The position numbers were made by a program, and so were the translations under genes. DNA of 64,000 bases from Trochalopteron elliotii (Eukaryota; Chordata; Aves; Passeriformes; Leiothrichidae), in NCBI GenBank assembly GCA_024734555.1, contig JANPWX010000063.1, forward strand, positions 577,886 to 641,885, given 5' to 3'. Below the pieces are notes generated by a model. The model ran no database searches, was not told where the DNA came from, and saw nothing but the letters and a program-made list of their open reading frames with translations. This document shows positions 12,985 to 25,538 of this stretch, in pieces. Position 1 is the first letter of the stretch, and the number at the start of each line of letters is the position of its first letter.

Positions 12985-13325
12985 TTGTCATGTCCTCAGG
13001 ATCCTGAACTCCACCATCCCATGACTTTCACAGCCCTGACCAGTTCTTTGTTTCAAGAGTCAGGCCCAGGCAGATCGTGCCCACCCACCAGCTCCTCAAC
13101 CACCTGTGTCTGGAAGCTGGCACCAATGTACTCCAGGAGTCTCCTGAATTACTTCTGTCCTGCTCTGATGTCCCTGCAGCAGTTTTTGGGATGGTTAAGG
13201 TCCCCACAATGAGGACCAGTGTCAGTCCAGGTGAGGCTTCTTCCATCTCCTTGCACAGGGACACCTAGCACAGCATCTGCCCTCTGAACCCAACCCATCA
13301 GCTCCCAGCTGTCTCATCTTCAGTT
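12985..13325 (-). mobile_element. CR1 LINE fragment, ORF2 endonuclease region (decayed)
   Basis: Unlike the other CR1 copies here, this one covers coding sequence. Read on the minus strand, 13205-13188 encodes GDLNHP, the counterpart of the GDFNHPDICW motif of the CR1 apurinic-endonuclease-like domain. It is followed in the same frame by FRRLLEYIGASFQTQVVEEL-like residues, where CR1 has a similar stretch before its VVEEPTR segment, and then by a short degraded tract up to the GS residues. The preceding LVL residues are in another frame, so there is a frameshift just upstream, and in-frame stops follow. In a full-length element this domain nicks target DNA for target-primed reverse transcription; this copy cannot encode it. 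Boundaries are approximate. Confidence 0.8.
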
Positions 13326-16300
13326 TATGTTTACATCCTCCTGTCCAAACATACTGCCCTACTTACACGTTTGTTTTCTGGTTGGTATTAAAACCAGAGA
13401 TTGACAAAGTGCTCTGGTTTATCTTTCCTGTTACTGACACTCAGGTGCTTCCCAGCTGCACTTGCAGGGATCCTGCTTAACCTACCCCAGCTCCACATGG
13501 AGAATAGAACTAGAAAAGGCTGCATCAAAAAAAATTAGGGAAATATTTAGAAAGAAATCACAGATGGAAGTGTTTCTTGGCCATTGGAACTGTGGAGTGT
13601 CCTTGACCCCACTAAAGTTCTTTCCTTTCTTCCAGGACCATTCACTGTGAAATCAGCACATTTTTAGATTTGCATCTCTGTAGCCAAAAGCGTGCTCTTG
13701 AATGTCTTTATTTTCCACTGCTTTGAGAAATTCGGCAAATGAAGTGTTGTTGAGCCCAGACACCTAGAGAATTAGCTAAGTGTGCACAATCTACCTCCTA
13801 CGTAAATGAAGATTATAGTTAACTCTCTTGAAGTCAATGCAGTTAAGTCAGTGTAAGGTAGGATAAACAGGAGTAAAGTCTACAGCATTATTTTAAAAAG
13901 GAGGAAATACAAAAACCAGAAGTAAACAGACCGCAGTCTTTCTGCTAGAAAGCACAACTACCCACCTACATGAAGAAAAGTGGAGTAGGTGTGTGTTGGC
14001 CATTATTGATATAATTAGGATCTGGTTTTAAAAGATACGTTTTTACAGAGGAGAAGTTACATAGTAAAAATGTGTGTCAGCAAGTTATGTCATTTTAATT
14101 ATGTAATTGAAAATTAGGCTTACATACATCACATTTTTTTCTGTAGATAAATTTCACAGGACACAGAAGATGAATGTTATAGAATTTAATGCTGCTCTTC
14201 AAGCTATAATTTCAACATTTGACATCCTAAAAGTTGCAAAAAGATCAGAACTTTATTTCAAAGGTTTATTTCAAGATCCACTGCTGGACCTTGCTCACCT
14301 TTTTGAAGGTGTTTTCACCTAAACAAGGTAAACTGAATTCAATAAGCCATTTCTTTCTCACATAGCTGTGTACAAGAAGACTGGGATGAGCCCTGGAAGT
14401 TTTGTACTGGCAGCAGAGAGCAGACCTGGTAGGATGGAATGGGAAGGGGCTGAAGGAGAGAAAGGTGGGGACCAGTGGAGCTTCACACATGAGCTCTGGC
14501 TGCAGTGGCCACCCCATACTGAAGTGCAGGAGCAAAATGTGACAAGACTGGCAAATTAAAAGAGATGAAAAACTGCTGGAAAAAGAACCAGGCATTAATT
14601 TAAGAAGCCTGACTGTGAAGTGAACATATTCCAAGCTAGGAATGAAACTAAGTTTGTGGATAATAAAAAACACTGTAAATCTTATTAAGCAGGAAGTCTA
14701 AAGAGGCTTTTCTCTCGTTTTGTACCTAAGAGTCTGAAAATCATTGCATTATTAGATTAGCTTACAGAAAGGTAGTCATTCAATATCCCAATCTTATCCA
14801 TGGGGAAAAAAATTTTTGAAGAAGAAGATTTATAAAAACCACTGATGCCAAGGCCTATAATTGGAGAAGAAGGATGGTTTAGCCACAGTTGGGATAACAA
14901 ATGGTAGCCCAGGGAACTCAGACATTGAGTTCAATGGGGATTATAAAGCTTAATAAAAGGCAGTACTAGTCAGCTCTAGCTCATTTTTTTCCCAGCATTG
15001 AGACAAGAAGTAGCTACAAGTGCTGGCTGCAATTGTTCATACCCACTGAACAATTTCTCTCTGGCCCTAATCAGAGGAAATGTCCATACCTAAAATGAGT
15101 TCTCACTCCTCAGTCCAAGTGGGACTGAAAGGCTGCATGAAAAGAAACAAATCAAGAAGGCAGTTCACAACTGCAAGATTTAGTCACATTACTCTAGTCA
15201 AGGACTTGGGGGACCCAGGCTTCTTTCCCTGCTCTGCCACAGTGTTCATGCACACCTTGAGGCATGCCATGAATTCTCTCCCCTTGCTTCTCAGCTGCAT
15301 AGCAGAGATAAAAGTTCCTCCCTAATTTAGGAGAGTGCTGTCAGCCAAACAAAAAACAAAGAGGGGGTGCTCAGACATAATCACACTGTAAAAAGTCAAA
15401 TCTTAAAATTAAAAATTCAGGAAAGGACTTGTATTCAAAACAATGTTAAAGTACAAGCTAAATATACAGGTTTATTTAAACCACTGTGGAATAATTAAAA
15501 ATTTAAGGGCACTTCAATTTCAGCACATTTTCATTCACTGTCCTAAACAACATTTTGAATACAGCCAAAGCATGTTCATTAATTCCTAAAGATGCACATA
15601 AAATCCTGAAACTGTCAAAAGAAAAATTTGCTGAAAGGAGTCCAGGAATTGAACTTCCAAACTAGTCTGACATAGTTAGCACAGCAGAAACAAGACCCTA
15701 CCAGGGGGTAAAAACAACTTTTGATTTTGAATAATTTTGTACCAAAATTCTCTAAACTCTAAATCAATTTACCAGCTCAGTGTAATGCAAGCTACGAGCT
15801 TTGTCAAGTATTAATTTTTTCCAAGTGTTTAATACTTAAAGCAAACCAAGCGTAGTCTCAACTACTGTGACTCACTCAGATGAAACAGAAAAAAATAGGT
15901 CTTCCAGACCATCACTATATTATAACCAACCTCCTTTTTTTCAGGTGTTGAAAGATAGTCTCTGAAACCAGGTATCAGCATGGAGAGACAGTCAAATATT
16001 TTTCTATCTGCTCTTCACTGCTGAAATTTAATCTCATATGCTACATGCCAGCCGTGAAGGTATTAGAGAGCTTCATGTCCATCACTTTTTAATCATATGC
16101 CTGTTGTACTTTCAACCTCTCCTAGTAAAAAAAAAAACCCAAACACTGGATTTATCTAAGCAGCATTTTGGAGTTCTTTTTTGTTATTTCCTATACATCA
16201 GCAAACATTCTCTGTCAGGTTGTTTGTCTGATAGCCTCGACAATCTTAACAGTTGTTTTATTCTTTCTAATGTTACGCCTTGGTTTTGGTTAGCAGAGCT

Positions 16301-17026
16301 GTTTTCTAAAGTTCTCTGCAGCATCAAACACGAACAAAACAGGGAAAAACACGTGGACTTCAAGCTAGTAAAGAAGCTTTAACCAAATTGATAAGCTGGC
16401 TTCAATCTGAAGGGTTCACAGATTTTTTAAACTGATTATCACAGCATAAGCTCTATCCAATATCCCACACACACTCAGCACCTACTAGCAGAGACAAACA
16501 ACATTTTACACTTCATTTACAGAACAGTATTTTTAACTGACTATAAAAGATGCAGATTAAAGCACAGGATGTCTGCAGCAGTCTCAGTGGCTTGCTCTCT
16601 TGAAGACATTGGTACAAGCCATTGATAAAGTCAGAGAGCACCTCTGTGTCTCCACTTATGATGCTGCATCAGTGGCACTGGCTGAACAAGCTCCTGTTGT
16701 GTCAAGATATGGAACAATTCTGTATTTCTAAAATTTAAATGTAAAACATCCTTTATTATCTACATAAAAAGTAGGGAAAAAGAGGATAATATATTCTGGT
16801 AATAAGATCCTTTTTAAGCAAAACTAATATATTGCTAGTTGTGAAGTAATTACAAATTTTTGCTGTTTCCAGTTTTACTTCAAGTTCCTCTTATTTCTCA
16901 TTACCCAATATTACCCAATCTTTGAAGATATTACACTTATTGTCATTGATACCTCTGCAGAGGTTTTCTGTGAATTACCAACACAGTGAACAATTTCTCT
17001 GTACCATTAATATTACAGATCACAGA
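13326..17026. other. unique non-coding stretch
   Basis: AT-rich, with no repeat family recognised apart from low-complexity runs. One short open segment preceded by a pyrimidine tract and TAG (14128-14261) resembles an exon edge but is unconvincing. Frames at 14,266-14,673 on the two strands mirror each other. ATTACCCAAT is repeated in tandem near 16902-16920. Confidence 0.5.
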
Positions 17027-17128
17027 ATGGTTTGAGTTGGAAGGAATCTCACAGATCATCCTGTTCCAAGCACCCTTCCATGGGCAGGGACACTTTCCAC
17101 TAGACCAGGATGGTCAGAGACTCTTTAT
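17027..17128 (-). mobile_element. CR1 LINE fragment, 3' end, antisense
   Basis: The plus strand begins ATCACAGAATGGTTTGAGTT, continues GGAAGGAATCTCACAGATCA, and reaches CCATGGGCAGGGACACTTTC and CACTAGACCAGGATGGTCAG. This is the reverse complement of the last roughly 100 bp of CR1. Confidence 0.93.
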
Positions 17129-19399
17129 TACAATTACCATTATATTTTAAAGGAAGCACAGAATCCACACATTACATAACTTCACGTTGTAGAAAATACT
17201 GAGGATTTTTTTCTGGTTGCTTTCAACACGCTGCAAAAGGCTGATTTTCCTCTGCTGTGTCATTCTCGTTAATTTGCCTTCCAGGTTCTCCCATTTATTA
17301 ACAAAAGGTCTGAATCACCTGAATGTGAATAGTCAGTATGCCTACAGGAGATTTTGTAGGGATCCACCAAGTCTCCATTCCTAAACCACAGGATTTCAAA
17401 GGATTTTTTCCAGAGATAATGACAGTTACAAAATGAATTTTAATGTACTATCTTGGGATAAGTGGGAAGCGTTCTGGCACCCCCTAAAATACATTTTTGA
17501 ATCAAGAATGGTAATGTCCTGGTAACAGCAGCTCTAAAACATTTTCCCACATGAATCTCCAAAATTACTAGTCTTCCTTTAGCTGTTATGTCTTTGTAAT
17601 GCCTATACTGCATCCTTCGTTATGTTTATATTCCTTGTAGACATTGATGGAGACCATAACTATTTAAGGTATAAAGTAAGAAGTTATTTTCCTTTAAGAA
17701 TTTTAAAATTGAAAAAGTTCTTGAGAGCCTTGGATCTCCTTCTGGCCCCAGTGGTTCTTGGGCTTGTACTTTTTGCTTCAAATATGTAGCCTATCATTGA
17801 ACCCTAAGTTGATCAGAGATGTAAATCAACATATTCTCCTGCTATTCTCTTAAACTCACAGAAGGCTTCATTCAAAACTGGAGAAAAATATCCTAGCACT
17901 GATTGCAAGCAACTTCATGGTGTGGTCAATTGGCCCATTAGTGCATCTCAAAGCATTCTATCAAGAGAAAATTTCTTCCATAATTTTATTTCTGTGACTA
18001 CCAAGGCTGCTCCAAGCTGTTCTGAGTGATTATCTAGCACTCATTTTCACTTTCTTAATAATAAGTTGACAGCATGTAGCAGATAAATTGATTCACACAG
18101 CCACAAAATTGATAAATTCTGAACTGGAAGGAGATCGCTGTTGCCATGCAAGTCAGCAGGAACCCTGAGTTTTCTTGCTTTCCTCCTCCTCTATTTTCCA
18201 CAAGCTCAGGCAGAAGAGAGTTTGTCAGGAAAACTTGGGGAGGGATAAGAACAATTAACAGAGGCACAAAATGCTTTCACGGAACAAATAAAAGAACAAC
18301 TGTGCATGTATACACAAGGAAGAAAAAAGCTGTAAAAAGCTTTATCAACTGAAGCTCTCTTAAGGACCACGTCTGTGGTATGTCCTGTGGTGTGTCCATT
18401 CCAGAAGGGAAAAGGACACTGATCACAAGGTCTCACCAATGGCAGGAGTGGGAATAAAGCAGGATGGCTGTCAAGCACCTCCAAACCTCCCTCAGGTGTT
18501 TCCCCACTCAGTCTCAGGAAACAAAGCCCAGGAGTCCTGTCAGCTTCACATAAATGTGTTTTTCCCCACATCTAAGGTCAAGAAAGAAAAGTAAGGAGAT
18601 CTCAGTCAAAATGTGTCTACATGTGAAATAGTGAGAATTAACATGGAGCCATGGTAGGTCCCACATTTGTATTTTGAGCCAGGCCATTAACTGGGGCCTA
18701 TGAAAAGCTTCAATGTCCATCAAGATTCAGAGCCATGCAAGAAGCCTTAATTTCTCCATTTCCTGACTCCTTAGGGAGTTGACTTTGCCATTCACTCTTA
18801 CCATTCCTGGTCCAACCCTCTTTCAGCAGCATTTTCAGAAATCACAAAGCCACACATCGAGTCCACCCTGGCTTTGGGGTGTCACATAACCAACATGTTT
18901 TGATGATGAATCAAAGAAAAGCTTTGATTTTCTCACTGCTGAGATTTACAGCCACACAAATCATGGCCTCACCTTGAAACTGTCTGGAATAGAGAAACTG
19001 AAATTTTCCTTCCATCTGCAGAACCTGATATGGTCACATTACAGCTGAGGATCCTGTGCCCCACTTTAGAGAATAAAGGCTGTTTTTAAGCAAAATACAG
19101 TTTTAGACTAGTGTGGTATTTTTAATGACTAAGAAAAACTACCAAAGGGAATTCCCAAGCAGTAATCCAATTTAGTAGGCTAATACTCACTTGTACTTTG
19201 AAAGAAAACCATTAAATTATGTCAGCACAAAATATGCTGAAGAAATATTTGTAATGTATGTACACAAACAACTGACACAAACATATTTAAGAAAAGCTGC
19301 CACCCGAGGAGACAGTGTTAGGGTTTCATTTCAAACAAAATCAGTTTTAGGTACTTGATGTGTCCATACAAAGGCTTTTGGTAGTGAGAACAGAAGGCA
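17129..19399. other. unique non-coding stretch, nothing recognised
   Basis: Mixed AT-rich sequence. A slightly more GC-rich patch at 18,360-18,560 contains the imperfect repeat GTGGTATGTCC/GTGGTGTGTCC. The 121-codon minus frame over it (18206-18571) matches no family I know and overlaps plus-strand frames. Confidence 0.5.
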
Positions 19400-19618
19400 A
19401 AGTATTGGGAAGAAACTATTCACTGTGAGGGTGCTAAGGCACTGGCACAGGGTGCCCAGAGAAGCTGTGGCTGCCCCTGGGTTCCTGGGAAGTGTCTGAG
19501 GCCAGTTTTGATGGGGCTTGGAGCAACCTGGGATGGTGGAAGGTGCCCCTGCCCATGGAAGGGGGTTGGAACTGGATGATCTACATGGCCCCTTCCAACC
19601 CAAACCATTCTATGAATC
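19400..19618 (+). mobile_element. CR1 LINE fragment, 3' end, sense
   Basis: One of the longer CR1 tails here. It includes ATTCACTGTGAGGGTGCTAA, CACTGGCACAGGGTGCCCAG, AGAAGCTGTGGCTGCCCCTG, TGATGGGGCTTGGAGCAACC, and CCTTCCAACCCAAACCATTC ending TATGAATC. The order is canonical and divergence is low to moderate. Frames of 60-90 codons that cross it on either strand are translations of the repeat, not genes. Confidence 0.95.
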
Positions 19619-21452
19619 TCCTTCTGTACAGTCACTTTAAAAGAGCTGATATTCCTATGGAGTCCATCTATACTTTCTAGTATTTCCCTCACCTCTCAGA
19701 CTTGAAGTGATTCTTAACTGCTTTCTAATTAAATCAGGATGTTATTTTCCCCTACGTTTGCTCTGATTTAAATATTTGGTTAAATACTTTCTAATTAAGA
19801 CAGGATACTATTTATATGAGAAGTCTGATACTTCATTAATGATGCACACCAGAGAGCTGCAGTTCTTTCCTATGGAACAGTCTCAGATCACAAGATTTTC
19901 AAAATTATAACTTAAAACCTGAAAGCCTGAGATTTATTCCCTCCCTGTTACCTTAATAAATGAAATCTAGAAATTTCAAAACTTGGTGTCTGGAGTGAAG
20001 GAGCCTTTCTTCTTCAGAAAACTCCCTCTAAAGATTACCTTTTCAAGGAAAAGCTCAAACAATTTCTGAAACTGTGATGGGTTAATTTTCCAGAAATCAA
20101 GCAGCACTGAAAACAGCAATGAAAATTGACATTTGACAACAGTATTACATTATTTAGTGCTGACATTAAACAAGTAATATCTTTTGCTGCCACTGCAAAG
20201 CTTTATATTGCATCTATCAAGCACTTTTCAGGTTTCCAATGCAGTCAAAATGCTAATCAAGTTAAATAGTTACAGGGCACATCCTGATTTAACGTTTGCT
20301 TTGATTTCAGTACTGGCAAACTTCATATTTCTTTACTGGACCTGAAGTTCAAAATACTGTGTGGTGTCAGAGAGGAGGACAAGGGCCATAAGAACCCAGA
20401 TATCAGAAAAATGAAGTATCAGTAATCAAGGGTCTAGAAATCAGCCTATTTGGACCCAAGTTAAACAAAAAGCCAGATGTGGGGAGATGAATGTTAAGCC
20501 CCACAGACTTCCCACTTGCAAGATTAAATAAAAATAATGAAGTAACAATTCTTTTTCCTTCAGCACTAAGTCAGTCTCTAATCTCTAGAATACTAGAGAT
20601 TAGAATACTATCATTAGAATACTATCATTATTATGCTGCATTAATATGCAATATAATACTTTTCCACAATTTTGAACACTCTGCAGGAGTCTGGTGGTAA
20701 ATATTTCATTTTACAGAAGGCAGCACTGTGAAAGGGATGGCAAGTAGCATGCTCTGGACCACACAATAAGACAGAAGCATCTATTAAAATAATTGCTTCA
20801 TCCTCAGGATATAACAGCATGCTAATATTTCCCAATGAAAATTCAAAGTCTCAGCCCAAACACAGCATGAAAACACAGTGCACAGCTCCTGGACAAACAT
20901 CACAAACAGCATTTTGCTTAGATACATGCAGAAACCACAAAGACTCTGGAGTGGCCAGCAGTGCCTGCCTAGTGAATCATCCCATTTCTGCAGGCTCTCC
21001 AGCTACAACAGCAAGAGCCTGAACCACCTTTTTGCAGTATAATGAGCTATTAGCACCTTTGCTTCAGCAATTCACTGATAAGAGGTGTCCTAGCACAGCT
21101 CTTTGGGGCTGTAAATGAAATTCCTGCAGTTGACAGATGGTACCAGGACAGGGTTGTCTGCTCCTGCAGGCAAATATTTTGTTGCCCTGATTATTAAAAG
21201 CTATAAACCCCACTGGGGAGAGTCACAGCCATCTAAGCAACTCCTATAACTCCTATCATCATCTATTTTACAGCTGATTTATGTGTTCCCTGTTGAGAAG
21301 TAACACCATGCTTCTAACTGCAGCTGCTTGCTTGTTGCTCTCACCACACTCAGAGTGTGGGTGTAAGAGGAGGACTGGGATGAGCCAGAGGCCTTGGTGG
21401 GGGTGGACATTCCACTTGGTCTGAGCAACCTTTTCTTTTTTTCTTTCATTAG
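19619..21452. other. unique AT-rich stretch with local repeats
   Basis: Contains an imperfect direct repeat around TTTCTAATTAA (copies near 19722-19747 and 19789-19813) and the hairpin plus 14-bp tandem repeat at 20579-20630. No gene signal was recognised. Confidence 0.55.
20579..20630. repeat. 10-bp hairpin followed by perfect 14-bp tandem repeat
   Basis: TAATCTCTAG (20579-20588) and CTAGAGATTA (20593-20602) are exact reverse complements around a 4-base AATA loop. The last two bases of the second arm begin two perfect 14-bp copies of TAGAATACTATCAT (20601-20614 and 20615-20628). A partial match to this unit also lies inside the hairpin (TAGAATACTA at 20586-20595). Confidence 0.92.
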
Positions 21453-21785
21453 TAGAATCACAGAATCATTAAAGTTGAAAAAGACCTCCAAGATCATCGA
21501 GTCCAACTTTTGACCAAACACAACCATATCAACTAAACCACAGCACTGAGTCCCACATCCTTGAACACCTCCAGGGACAGTGACTCCACCACCTCCCTGG
21601 GCAGAGCCTTCCAATGCCTGACAAACCTTTCACTGAACAAATTCCTCCTGCTCTCCAACCTGAATGTTTCCTGGCATAGCTTGAGGCCATTTCCTCTTGT
21701 CCTGTCACTGGCTGCCTGGGAGAAGAGGCAGATCCCAACCTGGCTAAAACCTCCTGTCAGGGAGTTATGAAAAACAATGAGAACT
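21453..21785 (-). mobile_element. CR1 LINE fragment, 3' end, antisense
   Basis: Plus-strand order: AGAATCACAGAATCATTAAA, AGATCATCGAGTCCAACTTT, TCCACCACCTCCCTGGGCAG, AGCCTTCCAATGCCTGACAA, TGTCCTGTCACTGGCTGCCT, GGAGAAGAGGCAGATCCCAA, then CTGGCTAAAACCTCCTGTCA. This is the reverse complement of CR1 and extends well upstream of the 3' end. Its AGTCCAACTTTTGACC and ACCACCTCCCTGGGC variants differ from the copy at 34803, suggesting another subfamily. Mirrored frames across it (60-111 codons) are repeat translations. Confidence 0.95.
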
Positions 21786-24700
21786 CCAATGTTCATATAA
21801 AGGAAAGAGTCAAATATTGAAGACAAGTGTGTCTAAACATTTGAGATAATCTGACATATAATGTATTACCAGTAGTTTATTCCAATAAGAAAAAGCAGCC
21901 TGAAGGCAGAGACATCCTAATTAAGGTATTTAATGAAAACTGAAGAAGGGGAAAGGCTGCTACAGAGCACCTCTCACTGCCACACAGCAATCCACTGTCC
22001 AGCCACAAGAAAGAAGTAAATAATATCTCAGGATTGCCCAGAGGATGAAGATATGGCTCTGTTTGAGGGAGGGATAAAAGACAAGTCATATTTTGGAGAA
22101 AGGTGGAGAAAGGGAAACAAAATCCATCCTGAAGCAGGAAAAGGAGATGCCACTTAAAACCTATTAGAAATAGTGAAAAACAGCAACTATAAAAAAATTT
22201 CTGACATTTGGCAGGGAAGCAGATTCCCTCAAGAGATAACAGCTGAGAAACACAAACATACCTACATTTGATAAGATAAAAAATTAGAGTCCAAATGATT
22301 AAACTGATTTGCCTCAGGCCATTTCAAAGTTTCCCAGCACCTGGGTGTCCACCCAGAAACCTCCACCAAAAGCCAATTTCTGCATGGGGAACTTCTCTGG
22401 CTGTCAGACTGGGTCTGCAAGATCAATGTTGCAACACAATTCTTTTCTGATCCTCATCCAGATAATCACACTACCCAACAGATTAACTCTCCCTGTGAAA
22501 TGACTGGTACCTTCACTAGTGGTTTTTGGAGCTGATCTGCACTCCACTGATCATCTGACTTTTTCTTCAGTAGGAAAAAGTCAGCAATGAAAAGAAAATG
22601 CAAACAATTTCTAAGTTTCATGTCACCATTTTTTTTGCTACCCCTTTCACTTAGATTATGATTTTGTCTAGGATCCAATTCCTAAATATTATACTCTAGA
22701 TAACCTCTAACTTTTTCCTGGAATATGTGAAGTCATACTGTCTTCTTAGTAACTATAAAATAAAACATATCAAATACAAGACCAAATACCAAAAAAAAAA
22801 ATCCTCCTCTTTTACCAGATCCATTTTCATCTTTCATAAATATAAATAGAGAAGAGATTGATGTTTTCTCAGATAAAAAAAATACAAACCAAAAGGAAGA
22901 ACAGGGTATTTTTATGATATATTTTGGAAAGAATTGAAAATTACAAATCAGTGGTTCATTTTTTAAATGTACATCTTTTCCTGATATTTAGAGAATACAT
23001 TAGCTCAGCAGTATCTGTAGTTTACAGTAGCAATTAGCATCCTGGGGAGTCAGCCACAAATAACAAATTCATAAACAAAGTAGAATTAATCAAGGGAAAA
23101 ATTAAAAATAAGGAGGAGCTTGCATAATCTTAGAATGACAGAACAGCTAAGAGAAGCCCTTGCCCCAGGCAAGGATTACTCTGTCAAAATTATGGTCAAA
23201 TATTTAAATATGCTTATTTTTTCTTAATGGTTTCTGAAGTTAATTCAAAGTAATTATATAATTAAATAATAACTATATTACAGCCTGTCTAACAATTAAA
23301 TTCAAAGCATAATCATCACCTCCCTAAATTTCAAGATGTCCTTGCAAGTTTTTCATTTCAGTAAGAGAAGGGACAGGGGAGATGTTCTTACCCATCAATG
23401 CACAGGCAGACAAAATAATGGACAGCAGTGAATGAAATCCCAAAGCAAAACTATTCCTAAATGTAAAGATGTGGAAGAAATGTCTTCTGCCATTACATGA
23501 TTAGATTATCAGACCAACACCAAGTAAAAACTCAGCCCATCCATTATTTTATACACCCAAGATGGAAAGGATTGCTGTGCAGGAACAGCACGGAGCTGCA
23601 ATCTCACCTCTGCCAGCTGAAACCTGCCCTGCATTAAATGGAACACCAGGCTGACTTTGGTTTAGCCAGGCTTTTCTCAGGCAGTGCCCCCTCACTATCA
23701 TGTGCTGGGTATCAGGCTACAGCAATAGAAACAAATCCCACATGGAATTCTTCAGCTGGAGTGAGGGAAGAGAATGGATAGAGAGAAGGCCAAGAGGTCA
23801 CTCATCTTATTTACCTTTTCTTACAGTTAACAACTCACAACAGAAACTAGAGCCATAATTCTGACATTCCAGCCATGCTGCTGCATGAAGTGACCACACA
23901 CTTCATAGTCTGTTAAAATTATCTGCCAAATCAGGCCAAGACCACTGGCCAGCCCTTTACCCAGCTCTGTGCTGGAATCTCAGACTGGGCAGCAATGCAT
24001 TTCCACTGATTCTTCTACTTCAACTATTCATATTATCAGGGCTATAATTTCACTGGCAATATGTTGGGTTATTTTTATTGTTCCCAATCCATGACAGTCT
24101 GGAAAATGCACTCCTTAAGGAGGATATTTTTAACAGAGCTCAGCATGAAACAGAGCAAGATGGGGCTACAGCACTTCTGACCAGCAGACAATTCCCCCAT
24201 GAACACCAAGCTCAGAGATGTTTTACCAGCAGCACACAACTTGTAGTTTGGAGTTTTTTTGTGAAGCTTACCCATATTTTGTGTAACAGTATTTTAACAA
24301 GCATATTTATAAGGAGAAAACCACTTGGAAGAAGAATCCATGCAGTCTACTGGAAGACTTGCTGTGGTAAGTCTAATTTACCTGGAAGTGCTGAAGTACT
24401 GACAAAGACAGAAACTTAAAAAAAAAACCCAACAAACCAAAACTGGAAAGAACAAAGACAGAACAGAGATAGAATCCTCTAAGCTTGTCAGAAAGGCAGG
24501 AAACACTGTCTGTCTTGGACACGCTTTACTTGAGTATACCTTACAAACTTACAGGAAAATTCACAAGTGCAAAATTACATTCTTATACAATAAGATGAGG
24601 CTGTGATTGAAGTGTTATGATTTGTTTTGCATGTCTATTTAAAATAGTTTCCCTTTAGAACATCCTAGGGCAGAGAAGGGCTCTGAAGTGTTATTTTCCT

Positions 24701-25091
24701 TACAATTGTGACAAAAAGCCTTTGTACTTAATATTGGTTGAGACCCACAGTATTTTAGGATCACAAAGCCCACTTAGATTGCCCATCTCGTACATGAAAG
24801 CCCTGAGAACAATTCCACAACAACAGAATTAATACAAACTTAAAAGAGAAAAATCAATGCAGCATTTGTACTTTTTTTTTTTCTTTTTCCCCTGTGAGCA
24901 CCAAAACATTCACTAATTAGACTTCATATCATTGCTCCTGGCTAGGTAACAATTATCACTTCCATTTTACAGGTTGCTAACGAAGGAGTTTTGCTCAATT
25001 AGAAGTGAAAGAATCAATATCAGGCCATACCACATCTCAAAAGGACAGAGGCCACTGCAACCTGAAGTGCCTCAATCCACTGGGTGACAAG
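21786..25091. other. unique AT-rich non-coding stretch
   Basis: Strongly AT-rich, especially 22,680-23,320, with several A runs. No repeat family, RNA gene or exon was recognised. The longest frame (24078-24419, 113 codons) is not ATG-initiated at the listed start and resembles nothing known to me. Confidence 0.55.
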
Positions 25092-25145
25092 ATAAGGTGC
25101 AATTAGTTATGCTTTTCCTCTGATCAAAGAGAGAAATTTCTAATG
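25092..25145. repeat. 54-bp direct repeat, left copy, abutting N gap
   Basis: This 54-bp segment, starting ATAAGGTGCAATTAG and ending AAATTTCTAATG, is identical to 25539-25592. Its last base is the last base before the Ns. Confidence 0.98.
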
Positions 25146-25538
25146 NNNNNNNNNNNNNNNNNNNNNNNNNNNNNNNNNNNNNNNNNNNNNNNNNNNNNNN
25201 NNNNNNNNNNNNNNNNNNNNNNNNNNNNNNNNNNNNNNNNNNNNNNNNNNNNNNNNNNNNNNNNNNNNNNNNNNNNNNNNNNNNNNNNNNNNNNNNNNNN
25301 NNNNNNNNNNNNNNNNNNNNNNNNNNNNNNNNNNNNNNNNNNNNNNNNNNNNNNNNNNNNNNNNNNNNNNNNNNNNNNNNNNNNNNNNNNNNNNNNNNNN
25401 NNNNNNNNNNNNNNNNNNNNNNNNNNNNNNNNNNNNNNNNNNNNNNNNNNNNNNNNNNNNNNNNNNNNNNNNNNNNNNNNNNNNNNNNNNNNNNNNNNNN
25501 NNNNNNNNNNNNNNNNNNNNNNNNNNNNNNNNNNNNNN
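25146..25538. other. assembly gap (393 N)
   Basis: A run of unknown bases. Both edges carry the same 54-bp sequence, which is what two overlapping contig ends would give if joined by a scaffold link without being merged. Any open frame spanning it is an artefact. Confidence 0.99.

Noticed and set aside
12775..13212. 145-codon plus frame
   Set aside because: Most of its second half is the antisense of the decayed CR1 ORF2 fragment, and the start is a TTG codon.
19331..19692. 90-codon minus frames and a 62-codon plus frame
   Set aside because: They translate the CR1 3' end at 19400-19618.
21279..21826. Cluster of 69-111 codon frames on both strands
   Set aside because: They lie largely over the CR1 copy at 21453-21785; open frames on both strands are typical of this repeat.
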